A DNA stretch of 5,281 nt from Candidatus Roizmanbacteria bacterium CG10_big_fil_rev_8_21_14_0_10_45_7 (GTDB lineage Bacteria > Patescibacteriota > Microgenomatia > UBA1406): assembly GCA_002793745.1 (NCBI GenBank), contig PFEE01000010.1, positions 1-5,281 of the forward strand, given 5' to 3'. Positions within the stretch are counted from its first letter, which is position 1. Each line of letters starts with the position of its first letter. The position numbers and the translations under genes were made by a program. This document shows, in pieces, positions 1 through 4,859 of this stretch. The notes under the pieces were generated by a model, which saw only the letters and a program-made list of their open reading frames with translations, was not told the DNA's origin and searched no databases.

Positions 1-133
1 CAAAGTCAAAATAAAAGCCATCTTGTATCGCGGGGCCAATGGCACGCAACGTACCCGGCCACAATTCCATGACCGCTGCGGCTAACAAGTGCGCGGCTGA
101 ATGACGAAGGTTATCTAGATTTTGTTGCGTCAT
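1..133 (-). CDS. thrS: Threonyl-tRNA synthetase, N-terminal part (runs off left edge)
   Basis: Only the first 44 codons are present. ThrRS charges tRNA-Thr with threonine in the cytoplasm. The visible protein reads [18 protein letters not shown] and continues through [20 protein letters not shown]. This is the start of the ThrRS/AlaRS second additional (editing) domain, with the HxxxH motif (HSAAH, residues 11-15) that forms part of the editing site. Full-length bacterial ThrRS normally carries a roughly 60-residue TGS domain before this point. Here the ATG lies 10 codons before HSAAH, so the TGS domain is absent, a reduced form I associate with CPR bacteria. There is no Shine-Dalgarno sequence. 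A -10-like TATACT ends 7 nt before the ATG, suggesting a leaderless mRNA. The upstream terminator of the RRM gene separates the two transcripts. Threonyl is much more likely than alanyl because the [25 protein letters not shown] block is typical of ThrRS. Confidence 0.9.
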   Translation of the reverse strand, partial: MTQQNLDNLRHSAAHLLAAAVMELWPGTLRAIGPAIQDGFYFDF

Positions 134-140
134 AGCATGA

Positions 141-146
141 AGTATA
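141..146 (-). promoter_or_regulatory. Putative -10 box of thrS (leaderless)
   Basis: TATACT on the minus strand is followed by 7 nt and then the thrS ATG, so transcription would start at or one base before the start codon. No convincing -35 hexamer is seen 16-18 bp upstream, where the terminator stem of the preceding gene lies. A TG dinucleotide directly abuts the hexamer (GTGTATACT). This is inferred from sequence only. Confidence 0.5.
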
Positions 147-160
147 CACTATTTAACAAT

Positions 161-186
161 AGTCCCCCTCCTTTCGGAGGGGGACT
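161..186 (-). terminator. Strong hairpin terminator after the RRM protein gene
   Basis: This is an 11-bp perfect stem (A-GTCCCCCTCC with its complement) closed by a four-base loop. On the minus strand the loop reads GAAA closed by a C-G pair, a stable GNRA-type tetraloop. It begins 19 nt after the stop codon of the RRM gene and is followed by TATTGTTAAAT, a weak U-tract. On the plus strand the following bases are not T-rich, so it works for minus-strand transcripts. The thrS -10 box begins about 14 nt beyond the stem, so terminator and next promoter are back to back. Confidence 0.8.
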
Positions 187-205
187 GAATCAGTTTCTAT
201 TTCTA

Positions 206-502
206 TTACTGACGTGGGCGCTCTTCACGAGGACGTGCGACGTTGACCACAATGTTTCTTCCATCGACTTCTGATCGATGCATTTTTTCAACCGCGCTAA
301 GCGCGGCCTTTTCATCGGCGAACGTTACGAAACCAAAGCCTTTTGATTTACCGGTCATGCGATCGGTAATGACGATAGCTTCAACTACTTCACCGAACTG
401 CGAAAAGAGTTCTTTAAGACTGTCGTTAGTCATTGACCATGGAAGGTTTCCGACGTACAGTTTTCGAGAATCACCATTCTGTGTTTGTTGAGAATCTGCG
501 AT
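206..502 (-). CDS. Small RRM-type RNA-binding protein, probably with a non-AUG start
   Basis: This is a single RNA-recognition-motif protein of about 98 residues that should bind single-stranded RNA in the cytoplasm. Similar stand-alone RRM proteins occur in cyanobacteria and CPR bacteria, often linked to cold or RNA stability, but the targets here are unknown. RNP2 is LYVGNL (residues 15-20) and RNP1 is KGFGFVTF (54-61), with all aromatic positions kept. The tail ends in a short Arg-rich stretch (RPREERPRQ). The first in-frame ATG (position 433) would delete RNP2, so the real start must lie upstream. Between the in-frame TGA at 511-509 and RNP2 there is no ATG, GTG or TTG. The only plausible initiators are ATC (502-500, used here) or ATT (508-506), just after a nearly complete Shine-Dalgarno sequence. 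An upstream frameshift in the assembly is the alternative. The family call is firm and the exact start is not. Confidence 0.85.
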   Translation of the reverse strand: MADSQQTQNGDSRKLYVGNLPWSMTNDSLKELFSQFGEVVEAIVITDRMTGKSKGFGFVTFADEKAALSAVEKMHRSEVDGRNIVVNVARPREERPRQ

Positions 503-508
503 ATGAAT

Positions 509-519
509 TCACCCCCTTA
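509..519 (-). promoter_or_regulatory. Near-perfect Shine-Dalgarno sequence of the RRM gene
   Basis: TAAGGGGGTGA on the minus strand differs at one position from the full complement of the 16S rRNA 3' end (TAAGGAGGTGA). It directly precedes the ATT at 508-506 and lies 6 nt before the ATC at 502-500. It is the only strong ribosome binding site in the window and supports initiation well upstream of the first in-frame ATG. Confidence 0.7.
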
Positions 520-559
520 CGGTAGTTTTGATTTGAATATTATAAGCTTATAGAGTACT

Positions 560-568
560 AGTATACCA
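560..568 (-). promoter_or_regulatory. Putative extended -10 promoter of the RRM gene
   Basis: TGGTATACT on the minus strand matches an extended -10 element (TGn plus TATACT) and is identical to the two elements between tig and the PAP2 gene. It lies immediately after the cupin stop codon and would give a 5' leader of roughly 45-55 nt. A second candidate, TATAAT at 544-539, overlaps a 12-bp palindrome (TATAAGCTTATA, 541-552). No -35 box is evident for either. Confidence 0.5.
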
Positions 569-571
569 CAT

Positions 572-1111
572 TTACGTTATAGATAGAGTAAATACCTTTC
601 CGTCGCCGGTGTCAAGAACAATTGTGTTTCCGGACGATTGACGAACGGCTATATGTTTATCAGCAAAAAATTCCATGAGTGACTCAATTGATGGCGGTTC
701 TGTTGCAGGTTGAACCGCCCCTGTTTCAGTACCATATATGGTATCTTCACTCGTCATGCCCGGTTCGGCATACAGAGCTACCCATACCGAATCTTTGCCC
801 CCGGCGCTCAGCTCATGAGCTTCACCGGGCTGCAATATTTTAAAAGCGCCTTCGGTAACCATTTTTGACTGGCCACCAATCACGACCTCCACTATGCCTT
901 TCAGCACAATGACAATCTCTGCGGTCGTCTTATGGCGATGCAATGCCTGATGCCCCAACACCATTACGGTTGCACTGTAGTGCGCGTGGTTCACGGTGGG
1001 TTCAATCAAAGCGGCAATGTAGTCGTTGTCAGGATGCTCATCCTTACCGATGACTATCGTTGCGTGCGGATACTCTTTTCTGAGAGCTTCAGTAATTTGT
1101 TTGCTGTTCAT
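572..1111 (-). CDS. Cupin-domain protein
   Basis: This 179-residue protein has a single conserved cupin beta-barrel. The metal-site motif 1 is GHQALHRHKTTAEIVIVLKG (residues 53-72), with H58, H60 and E65 as likely ligands. Motif 2 is GAFKILQPGEAHEL (88-101), with H99 as the fourth ligand. So the metal site looks intact. Residues 141-179 form a C-terminal extension (SIESLMEFFADKHIAV onward) outside the barrel. Cupins of this type include sugar-phosphate isomerases, dioxygenases and small-molecule sensors, and nothing here identifies the substrate. The start at MNSKQ was chosen because the longer open frame begins inside the tRNA-Val gene. The ATG is 15 nt after the tRNA 3' end, with no Shine-Dalgarno sequence and no separate promoter seen. 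The mRNA is therefore probably released by tRNA 3' processing of a shared transcript (inference). Confidence 0.8.
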   Translation of the reverse strand: MNSKQITEALRKEYPHATIVIGKDEHPDNDYIAALIEPTVNHAHYSATVMVLGHQALHRHKTTAEIVIVLKGIVEVVIGGQSKMVTEGAFKILQPGEAHELSAGGKDSVWVALYAEPGMTSEDTIYGTETGAVQPATEPPSIESLMEFFADKHIAVRQSSGNTIVLDTGDGKVFTLSIT

Positions 1112-1126
1112 AGATTTTCTTGGTTG

Positions 1127-1200
1127 TGGTCGCTGGTGGACTTGAACCACCGACCTTCCCGATGTCAACGGGATGCTCTAACCAACTGAGCTAAGCGACC
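1127..1200 (-). tRNA. tRNA-Val(GAC)
   Basis: A full 74-nt cloverleaf can be drawn. The acceptor stem GGTCGCT pairs with AGCGACC. The D-arm is GCTC/GAGC, the anticodon stem TCCCG/CGGGA encloses the loop TTGACAT (anticodon GAC, 1166-1164), and the T-arm GGTGG/CCACC has loop TTCAAGT. The discriminator base is A. The gene is followed by CAACCA, so CCA is not encoded at the correct position and must be added after transcription. GAC reads the valine codons GUC and GUU. It sits between the DUF5660-like gene and the cupin gene on the same strand. Confidence 0.96.
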
Positions 1201-1224
1201 GAGATGACTCTTACTAATGCTGAC

Positions 1225-1233
1225 ATTGTAACA
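1225..1233 (-). promoter_or_regulatory. Putative extended -10 promoter of tRNA-Val
   Basis: TGTTACAAT on the minus strand fits an extended -10 element. Transcription would begin about 18 nt before the tRNA 5' end, leaving a short leader for RNase P. It lies just after the stop codon of the upstream gene. No -35 hexamer is recognisable. Confidence 0.45.
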
Positions 1234-1235
1234 CA

Positions 1236-1745
1236 TTATCCCGGGGTGTTCGCCTGAGTCAGTTCGTTGGAGCGACTAAATGAGGTTCCATGCGTTTTTG
1301 CTTTACCTCTAAATTTCTTGCGATTTATCTTTTCAAAGGTGGCATCCAACCAGTGCTTGCCTTTACTTAAGCTTTTACCCACCGCATCCAATAATTTTGA
1401 TACAAACTCAAAAAAACGAACATGGTACATTCCCGGTTTCTCGGGTACACCCTCAAGCACCAGCTTCGAAATATCATGCGCCAGTGCCTGATCCTGCATT
1501 TTTAATGCCTTAAGCTGTTCCTGAACGTGCTCAATCATCCGTTGCAACTCTGATCGGATACGGGCCTGTTCCATAGTTTCACCGCGGTTAAATACCACCT
1601 CACTATGACGAATACGGACCGGTTCGGTTCGTTCTCTGGTACGAGGAAACTGCTCATTTCCAGGCCGAGCTTCTGTTTGGGGAAACGCAAAAGGAGCCTC
1701 TAATCCAACAACATTTCGTATATTTGTCTTGCTTGTCTGTGACAT
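1236..1745 (-). CDS. DUF5660-like CPR protein of unknown function
   Basis: This 169-residue soluble protein has no signal peptide and no membrane segment. The N-terminal 50 residues are polar and probably disordered. Residues 54-97 are Glu/Gln/Arg/Leu-rich and should form a long helix or coiled coil. They are followed by PGMYHVRFFEFV (104-115), a second helix to HWL (131-133), and a basic tail ending in KTHGTSFSRSNE (150-161). The order 'EPG.YH..FFE', then '..WL', then 'HGT.F..S.E' recalls the DUF5660 family of Patescibacteria. I recognise this from memory of the pattern, not from a search. No function is known, although the basic C-terminus would suit nucleic-acid or ribosome binding. The start follows a TATAAT by 6 nt. 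An AGGAG lies only 1 nt from the ATG, too close to serve as a normal ribosome site. The gene starts 12 nt after the trigger factor stop codon. Confidence 0.75.
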   Translation of the reverse strand: MSQTSKTNIRNVVGLEAPFAFPQTEARPGNEQFPRTRERTEPVRIRHSEVVFNRGETMEQARIRSELQRMIEHVQEQLKALKMQDQALAHDISKLVLEGVPEKPGMYHVRFFEFVSKLLDAVGKSLSKGKHWLDATFEKINRKKFRGKAKTHGTSFSRSNELTQANTPG

Positions 1746-1751
1746 GCTCCT

Positions 1752-1757
1752 ATTATA
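1752..1757 (-). promoter_or_regulatory. Putative -10 box of the DUF5660-like gene (leaderless)
   Basis: A consensus TATAAT on the minus strand abuts the TAG stop codon of trigger factor and ends exactly 6 nt before the next ATG. This spacing would place the transcription start on the A of the start codon. The gene could also be read from the tig transcript. No -35 box is obvious inside the end of tig. Confidence 0.5.
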
Positions 1758-2636
1758 CTATAGGCTTGCTAGGTAATCAAGCGTCTTCTGCTTGCGTACT
1801 AGTCTGCTATAAAAATATGCATTTTGTTTCATTGCCTCTTTATCCTTCTCATTTTTGGCCTGTGCGTATATTGCTTCAAGCTCTTTTTCACCGATTTCAA
1901 TCTTTTCCTCCTGCGCAATGGCATCAAGTAAAAACTCGAGGGTATACAGATCCACCACCTCTTTTTTAATCTTTGCCCGCAAGGTGTCCTGCGTTTCCTG
2001 ACGGGCACGGAGGTACTGATCAACGGTCATTCCCAGTTTTGCTATTTCATCATGTAAACTTGCCAAGCGTCGGTTTAGCTCATGGTCTACAATAAGGTCA
2101 GATATTTCCAACTCGGTTTCTTTCATAACTAAGTCCAATATTTTTTGCAAACGGTCATCGGTTTTACTGTGCTTATCCTTTTCTTCCTCTTTTTTAGCAT
2201 CTTTACCCGGAACCCAAATAGCATCTTTTTTTTCTTCACCATGCACTTTTAATGCCGCTTTTTTATAATCGGGTACCTTGGTTAATTTTGGCTGCAGGGC
2301 AACGGTAAAACGAATTTCCCATTCTCCGTTTAATGGCGCTTTCAGCAAATCTACTTTAGGATCGATGTAGGGTTTAATAGCATGTTTTTCAAGCAGATCA
2401 CGATATAAATCCATTAACAGCTGCTGCGCGCCTTCCTCAAGCAGTCGTTGCTGCCCCATCTTTTCTTTTACTACAGCAACCGGAGCCTTACCCTTACGGA
2501 AACCCTCGGTTTCAAAGCTCTTCTGAAGCTCAACTACAGCTTTTTCCTGTGCCTGTTCTACTTCATTCCATGGCACCTGCACGGTTATCTGCAGCGTTTG
2601 CTTTGGCAACGTTTCTTTTTTCTCGGTAAATTTCAT
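1758..2636 (-). CDS. tig: Trigger factor, short form without PPIase domain
   Basis: Trigger factor is the ribosome-bound chaperone that meets nascent chains at the exit tunnel. The N-terminal domain (about residues 1-125) is clear and carries the ribosome-docking signature GFRKGKAP (45-52). The C-terminal arm domain (about 163-292) is helical and contains the family's ending pattern around YFYSRLVRKQKTLDYL. The protein has 292 residues against roughly 430 in E. coli. The central FKBP-type peptidyl-prolyl isomerase domain is missing, replaced by a short highly charged linker (about 131-162, rich in Lys, Glu and Asp). The frame is continuous across the junction, so this is a genuine short form and not a broken gene. 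There is no Shine-Dalgarno sequence, and an extended -10 element ends 7 nt before the ATG. It is divergent from the PAP2 gene and heads a minus-strand run. Confidence 0.93.
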   Translation of the reverse strand: MKFTEKKETLPKQTLQITVQVPWNEVEQAQEKAVVELQKSFETEGFRKGKAPVAVVKEKMGQQRLLEEGAQQLLMDLYRDLLEKHAIKPYIDPKVDLLKAPLNGEWEIRFTVALQPKLTKVPDYKKAALKVHGEEKKDAIWVPGKDAKKEEEKDKHSKTDDRLQKILDLVMKETELEISDLIVDHELNRRLASLHDEIAKLGMTVDQYLRARQETQDTLRAKIKKEVVDLYTLEFLLDAIAQEEKIEIGEKELEAIYAQAKNEKDKEAMKQNAYFYSRLVRKQKTLDYLASL

Positions 2637-2643
2637 TAAGGCA

Positions 2644-2666
2644 AGTATACCATACCTTGGTATACT
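2644..2666. promoter_or_regulatory. Palindromic divergent promoter pair between tig and PAP2 gene
   Basis: AGTATACCA (2644-2652) and TGGTATACT (2658-2666) form a perfect 9-bp inverted repeat around a 5-bp spacer. Each arm reads outward as an extended -10 element, TGGTATACT. The plus-strand arm ends 6 nt before the PAP2 ATG and the minus-strand arm ends 7 nt before the tig ATG. Both mRNAs would therefore be leaderless or nearly so. The -35 region of each promoter falls across the other one, so polymerase could probably occupy only one at a time. The palindrome could also serve as an operator. No regulator is known from the sequence. Confidence 0.65.
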
Positions 2667-2672
2667 CTTACC

Positions 2673-3293
2673 ATGAAAACGACATGGTATGCGCTTATAT
2701 CGGCCGCATGTCTATTGCTTTTTTTATTGTTTACGGTGTTGGTCCGAACCGATATGTTGGCGACATTTGACTTTAATGCAATGGTGCGCGTGCAGGACAA
2801 CGTTCCACCTTCGTTTGATCCATTTCTTTCATTGTTCAGCTTTATTGGAGGCATTGAAATCGTATTTATATTGCTACTTGCCCTGAGCTACACCAAACGC
2901 CGTAACAAAATTTTTATTGCCGCCGTCATACTGGGATTCGTTATTGCCCATGTCATCGAGGTAATTGGTAAAAACACGTTACTGCATCCCAGCCCTCCTT
3001 TTTTGTTTCATCGCAGCTATACCTTTTTGCTGTTTCCCAGTTCATACGTTCATACTAACGGAGCTTACCCTTCCGGGCACAGCTTGCGCATCTCCATGCT
3101 TATCGTGCTTTTGTTTGCTCTCATAAAAAAACCACTGATTCGTGCACTTCTCATCACTATTCTGTTTATTGGCCTCGTGTCCCGCGTAAGCTTGGGCGAG
3201 CATTGGCCCACGGATGTTATTGGCGGCACCTTGCTTGGTCTTTCGACCGGTTATGCCAGTCTCTATTTTTTAAAAACTAAAGAAAAAAAATAA
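2673..3293 (+). CDS. PAP2-superfamily membrane phosphatase
   Basis: This 206-residue integral membrane protein has about six hydrophobic segments (near residues 5-25, 54-72, 79-97, 139-152, 155-171 and 184-200). It belongs to the PAP2 acid phosphatase/lipid phosphatase superfamily. Motif C2 is PSGH (133-136) and motif C3 is SRVSLGEHWPTD (170-181). The expected phosphate-binding Arg171, His177 and Asp181 are present, and His136 is the likely general acid. Motif C1 (normally K-x6-RP) is altered: K100 is followed by NTLLHPSPP, with no RP. R114, slightly downstream, may compensate. Relatives remove phosphate from undecaprenyl pyrophosphate, phosphatidate or phosphatidylglycerophosphate, and the substrate here cannot be read from sequence. 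The ATG follows an extended -10 element by 6 nt, with no Shine-Dalgarno sequence. It converges on tRNA-Leu, and its last Lys codons supply the poly-T tract of the opposite strand. Confidence 0.9.
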   Translation: MKTTWYALISAACLLLFLLFTVLVRTDMLATFDFNAMVRVQDNVPPSFDPFLSLFSFIGGIEIVFILLLALSYTKRRNKIFIAAVILGFVIAHVIEVIGKNTLLHPSPPFLFHRSYTFLLFPSSYVHTNGAYPSGHSLRISMLIVLLFALIKKPLIRALLITILFIGLVSRVSLGEHWPTDVIGGTLLGLSTGYASLYFLKTKEKK

Positions 3294-3304
3294 GCGGGTG
3301 CCGC
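3283..3304 (-). terminator. Candidate terminator overlapping the tRNA-Leu 3' end
   Basis: On the minus strand GCGG-CAC-CCGC forms a small GC-only stem made partly from the tRNA acceptor 3' strand. It is followed by TTA and eight consecutive T bases. The stem is short (4 bp) and competes with tRNA folding, so this is a weak-stem, strong-U-tract candidate for ending the murT/tRNA-Leu transcript. The T-tract is complementary to the last codons of the convergent PAP2 gene. Confidence 0.45.
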
Positions 3305-3384
3305 GGGTGGGAATCGAACCCACACGATGTTTGAGCATCACAGGTTTTTGAGACCTGCGCGTCTACCAATTCCGCCACCGCGGC
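3299..3384 (-). tRNA. tRNA-Leu(CAA)
   Basis: This is an 86-nt class II tRNA with a long variable arm. The acceptor stem GCCGCGG pairs with CCGCGGC. The D-arm region GCGGAATTGGTAGACGC is typical of tRNA-Leu. The anticodon stem CAGGT/ACCTG encloses the loop CTCAAAA (anticodon CAA, reading UUG). The variable arm is GATG-CTCAAA-CATC. The T-arm GTGGG/CCCAC has loop TTCGATT, and the discriminator base is A. The three following bases are CCC, so CCA is not encoded. It lies downstream of murT on the same strand, with about 150 nt between them. Confidence 0.96.
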
Positions 3385-3535
3385 AATATTAAAATAAATA
3401 CTTCTTAATAAATCTTCTTCCTGCACCCGACTTAAAATAAACTTCCCTCTTTCTTGCTTCTGATCTCAATTCCAATTTCTCTGTATACATTATAGACCAA
3501 GGACGATAGCGGCTCGCCTACTTGCACTGATTTTA
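3385..3535. other. AT-rich non-coding stretch between tRNA-Leu and murT
   Basis: No credible coding sequence is seen in these 151 nt. On the minus strand a TATAAT (3494-3489), overlapping the palindrome TGTATACA, could be a -10 box for tRNA-Leu with a leader of about 100 nt. No -35 hexamer accompanies it. No convincing terminator follows the murT stop codon, so readthrough from murT into tRNA-Leu is possible. The part next to the tRNA is simply A/T-rich. Confidence 0.4.
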
Positions 3536-4855
3536 TCACAGAATACTCTTACCCAATATCTCTTTGCGAGCTTCAAGCAATGCGCTGTAGTTGGCCACTA
3601 CCAATACCGATGAGGCATGTTCTTGTTTGAGCGCGTAAAAAAGCTCATGGGCAGAAGGAGTAACACGCGAGGCTTCTATTCCTGCCTCTTTGAGCCGCAA
3701 TTGCATGTCATAGGCGCGATCGCCATAGATCCATACTGACCGGGCGCTGCGCGTAAAACTTTTATCCATATCGATATCCCAAATCCACGACACATCTTTT
3801 CCATCGGGTATGCGGTTATTAAGACCCAACACCACGATATCGACCGGATTTTTTGTAAACTTCCGGGCATAGTCGCGCAATACAATGGACCAGCTTGCCG
3901 GATTCTTTCCCAACACAAAGGTGTAGTTGGTACCCTTAACCGTCTTCGTCTCTCCTCTGCCATAGGCAGGCTTCCACGATGACAGCACCTCCTCAGGTTC
4001 GATCGATATCCCCAGCTGTTGCATCAGCAGATACACGCCCTGGAGATTGATGAGCATAAACGACGGAATATGGGTATGTGTCTCAAATATGTTTTTGGGG
4101 AACGTGTAGAGTTGATGTGGCTCACGTTTGCAGTGGGTACACTTCCAGGCGCCCATATGCGATACGTACCGGCCGCTATAGCTTAGTTTATGGTTACAGG
4201 CATAACAATACAACGAATCACCGGCAACAAATGCATGCTGTTGCAGAAACTCACTCGGTATGCCGTAATAGGAAATGTGCTTGAGGCCCGATAGATCCAG
4301 CATGGTATAGATGCCCGGATCAGCAGCCAACGCAATAATGGAGGCATTACTGAATTGTTTTAATGTTTTGCCCCAGGTATCCAGAATCGTTCGGACCTCG
4401 CCGTAGCGATCAAGCTGGTCTCGCACGATATTTAAGAGCACGATATGTGTTGGAGCCAATATAGCGGTAACCGCAGAAAGCGAGAATTCATCAACTTCAA
4501 ACACGCCCCAATAACCGCCTCTAACTCCCCATGACTTGCGTGCCAATATGCTGCTGACGATACCGTTCACCAGGTTCGCACCTGAAGGGTTGGTGATTAC
4601 TTTTTTTTGGCCAAAGGCCGATCGGCCCTTGGCCGACCCTTCATTTTGTAATAACTCTACGATTGTTTTGGTGGTTGAGGTTTTACCATTTGTGCCGGCA
4701 ATAACGATAACGCGGCCAAACAGTTTGGGAAGTTTGTTTTTGATGCCGGGCAACAACCTCAATACCAGTTCACCCGGCCAGGTTTCACCGCCCGACCCGG
4801 TACGCTGCAGGATCCAGGAACTTACTTTAACGATAACTTCTGCCAAAAAGAGCAT
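3536..4855 (-). CDS. murT: MurT-type lipid II isoglutaminyl synthase subunit (Mur ligase family)
   Basis: MurT, with the glutaminase GatD, amidates the D-glutamate of the lipid II stem peptide at the inner face of the membrane. The 439 residues match the usual MurT length of about 440. In order: the ATP-binding P-loop GTNGKTSTTK (54-63), the Mur-ligase acidic motif VFEVDEFSL (118-126), a Cys4 zinc ribbon (C217, C220, C239, C242) inserted in the central domain and diagnostic of MurT, YGRGE (298-302), and the C-terminal DUF1727 domain with LGKNPASW (315-322), DGKDVSWIWD (351-360) and ANYSALLEAR (421-430). The DGKDVSWIWD block is strongly conserved in the family and probably includes the catalytic aspartate. 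No gatD gene is adjacent on either side within the window, whereas murT-gatD is the usual pair. The start lies 4 nt after the ClpB stop, with a TACAAT box 6 nt before the ATG and no Shine-Dalgarno sequence. Confidence 0.92.
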   Translation of the reverse strand: MLFLAEVIVKVSSWILQRTGSGGETWPGELVLRLLPGIKNKLPKLFGRVIVIAGTNGKTSTTKTIVELLQNEGSAKGRSAFGQKKVITNPSGANLVNGIVSSILARKSWGVRGGYWGVFEVDEFSLSAVTAILAPTHIVLLNIVRDQLDRYGEVRTILDTWGKTLKQFSNASIIALAADPGIYTMLDLSGLKHISYYGIPSEFLQQHAFVAGDSLYCYACNHKLSYSGRYVSHMGAWKCTHCKREPHQLYTFPKNIFETHTHIPSFMLINLQGVYLLMQQLGISIEPEEVLSSWKPAYGRGETKTVKGTNYTFVLGKNPASWSIVLRDYARKFTKNPVDIVVLGLNNRIPDGKDVSWIWDIDMDKSFTRSARSVWIYGDRAYDMQLRLKEAGIEASRVTPSAHELFYALKQEHASSVLVVANYSALLEARKEILGKSIL

Positions 4856-4859
4856 GAAG

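Noticed and set aside
206..433. RRM protein starting at the first in-frame ATG
   Set aside because: It would remove the RNP2 strand LYVGNL, and no ribosome site precedes that ATG.
1112..1168. Longer N-terminus for the cupin protein
   Set aside because: It would be encoded inside the tRNA-Val gene. The ATG at 1111 just after the tRNA gives a normal cupin N-terminus.
1746..1750. AGGAG as a Shine-Dalgarno sequence for the DUF5660-like gene
   Set aside because: Only 1 nt separates it from the ATG, too close for normal pairing. It is better read as the spacer after a TATAAT box.
1724..1969. Plus-strand open frame across the tig/DUF5660-like junction
   Set aside because: It is antisense to the conserved trigger factor C-terminus, with no domain and no ribosome site.
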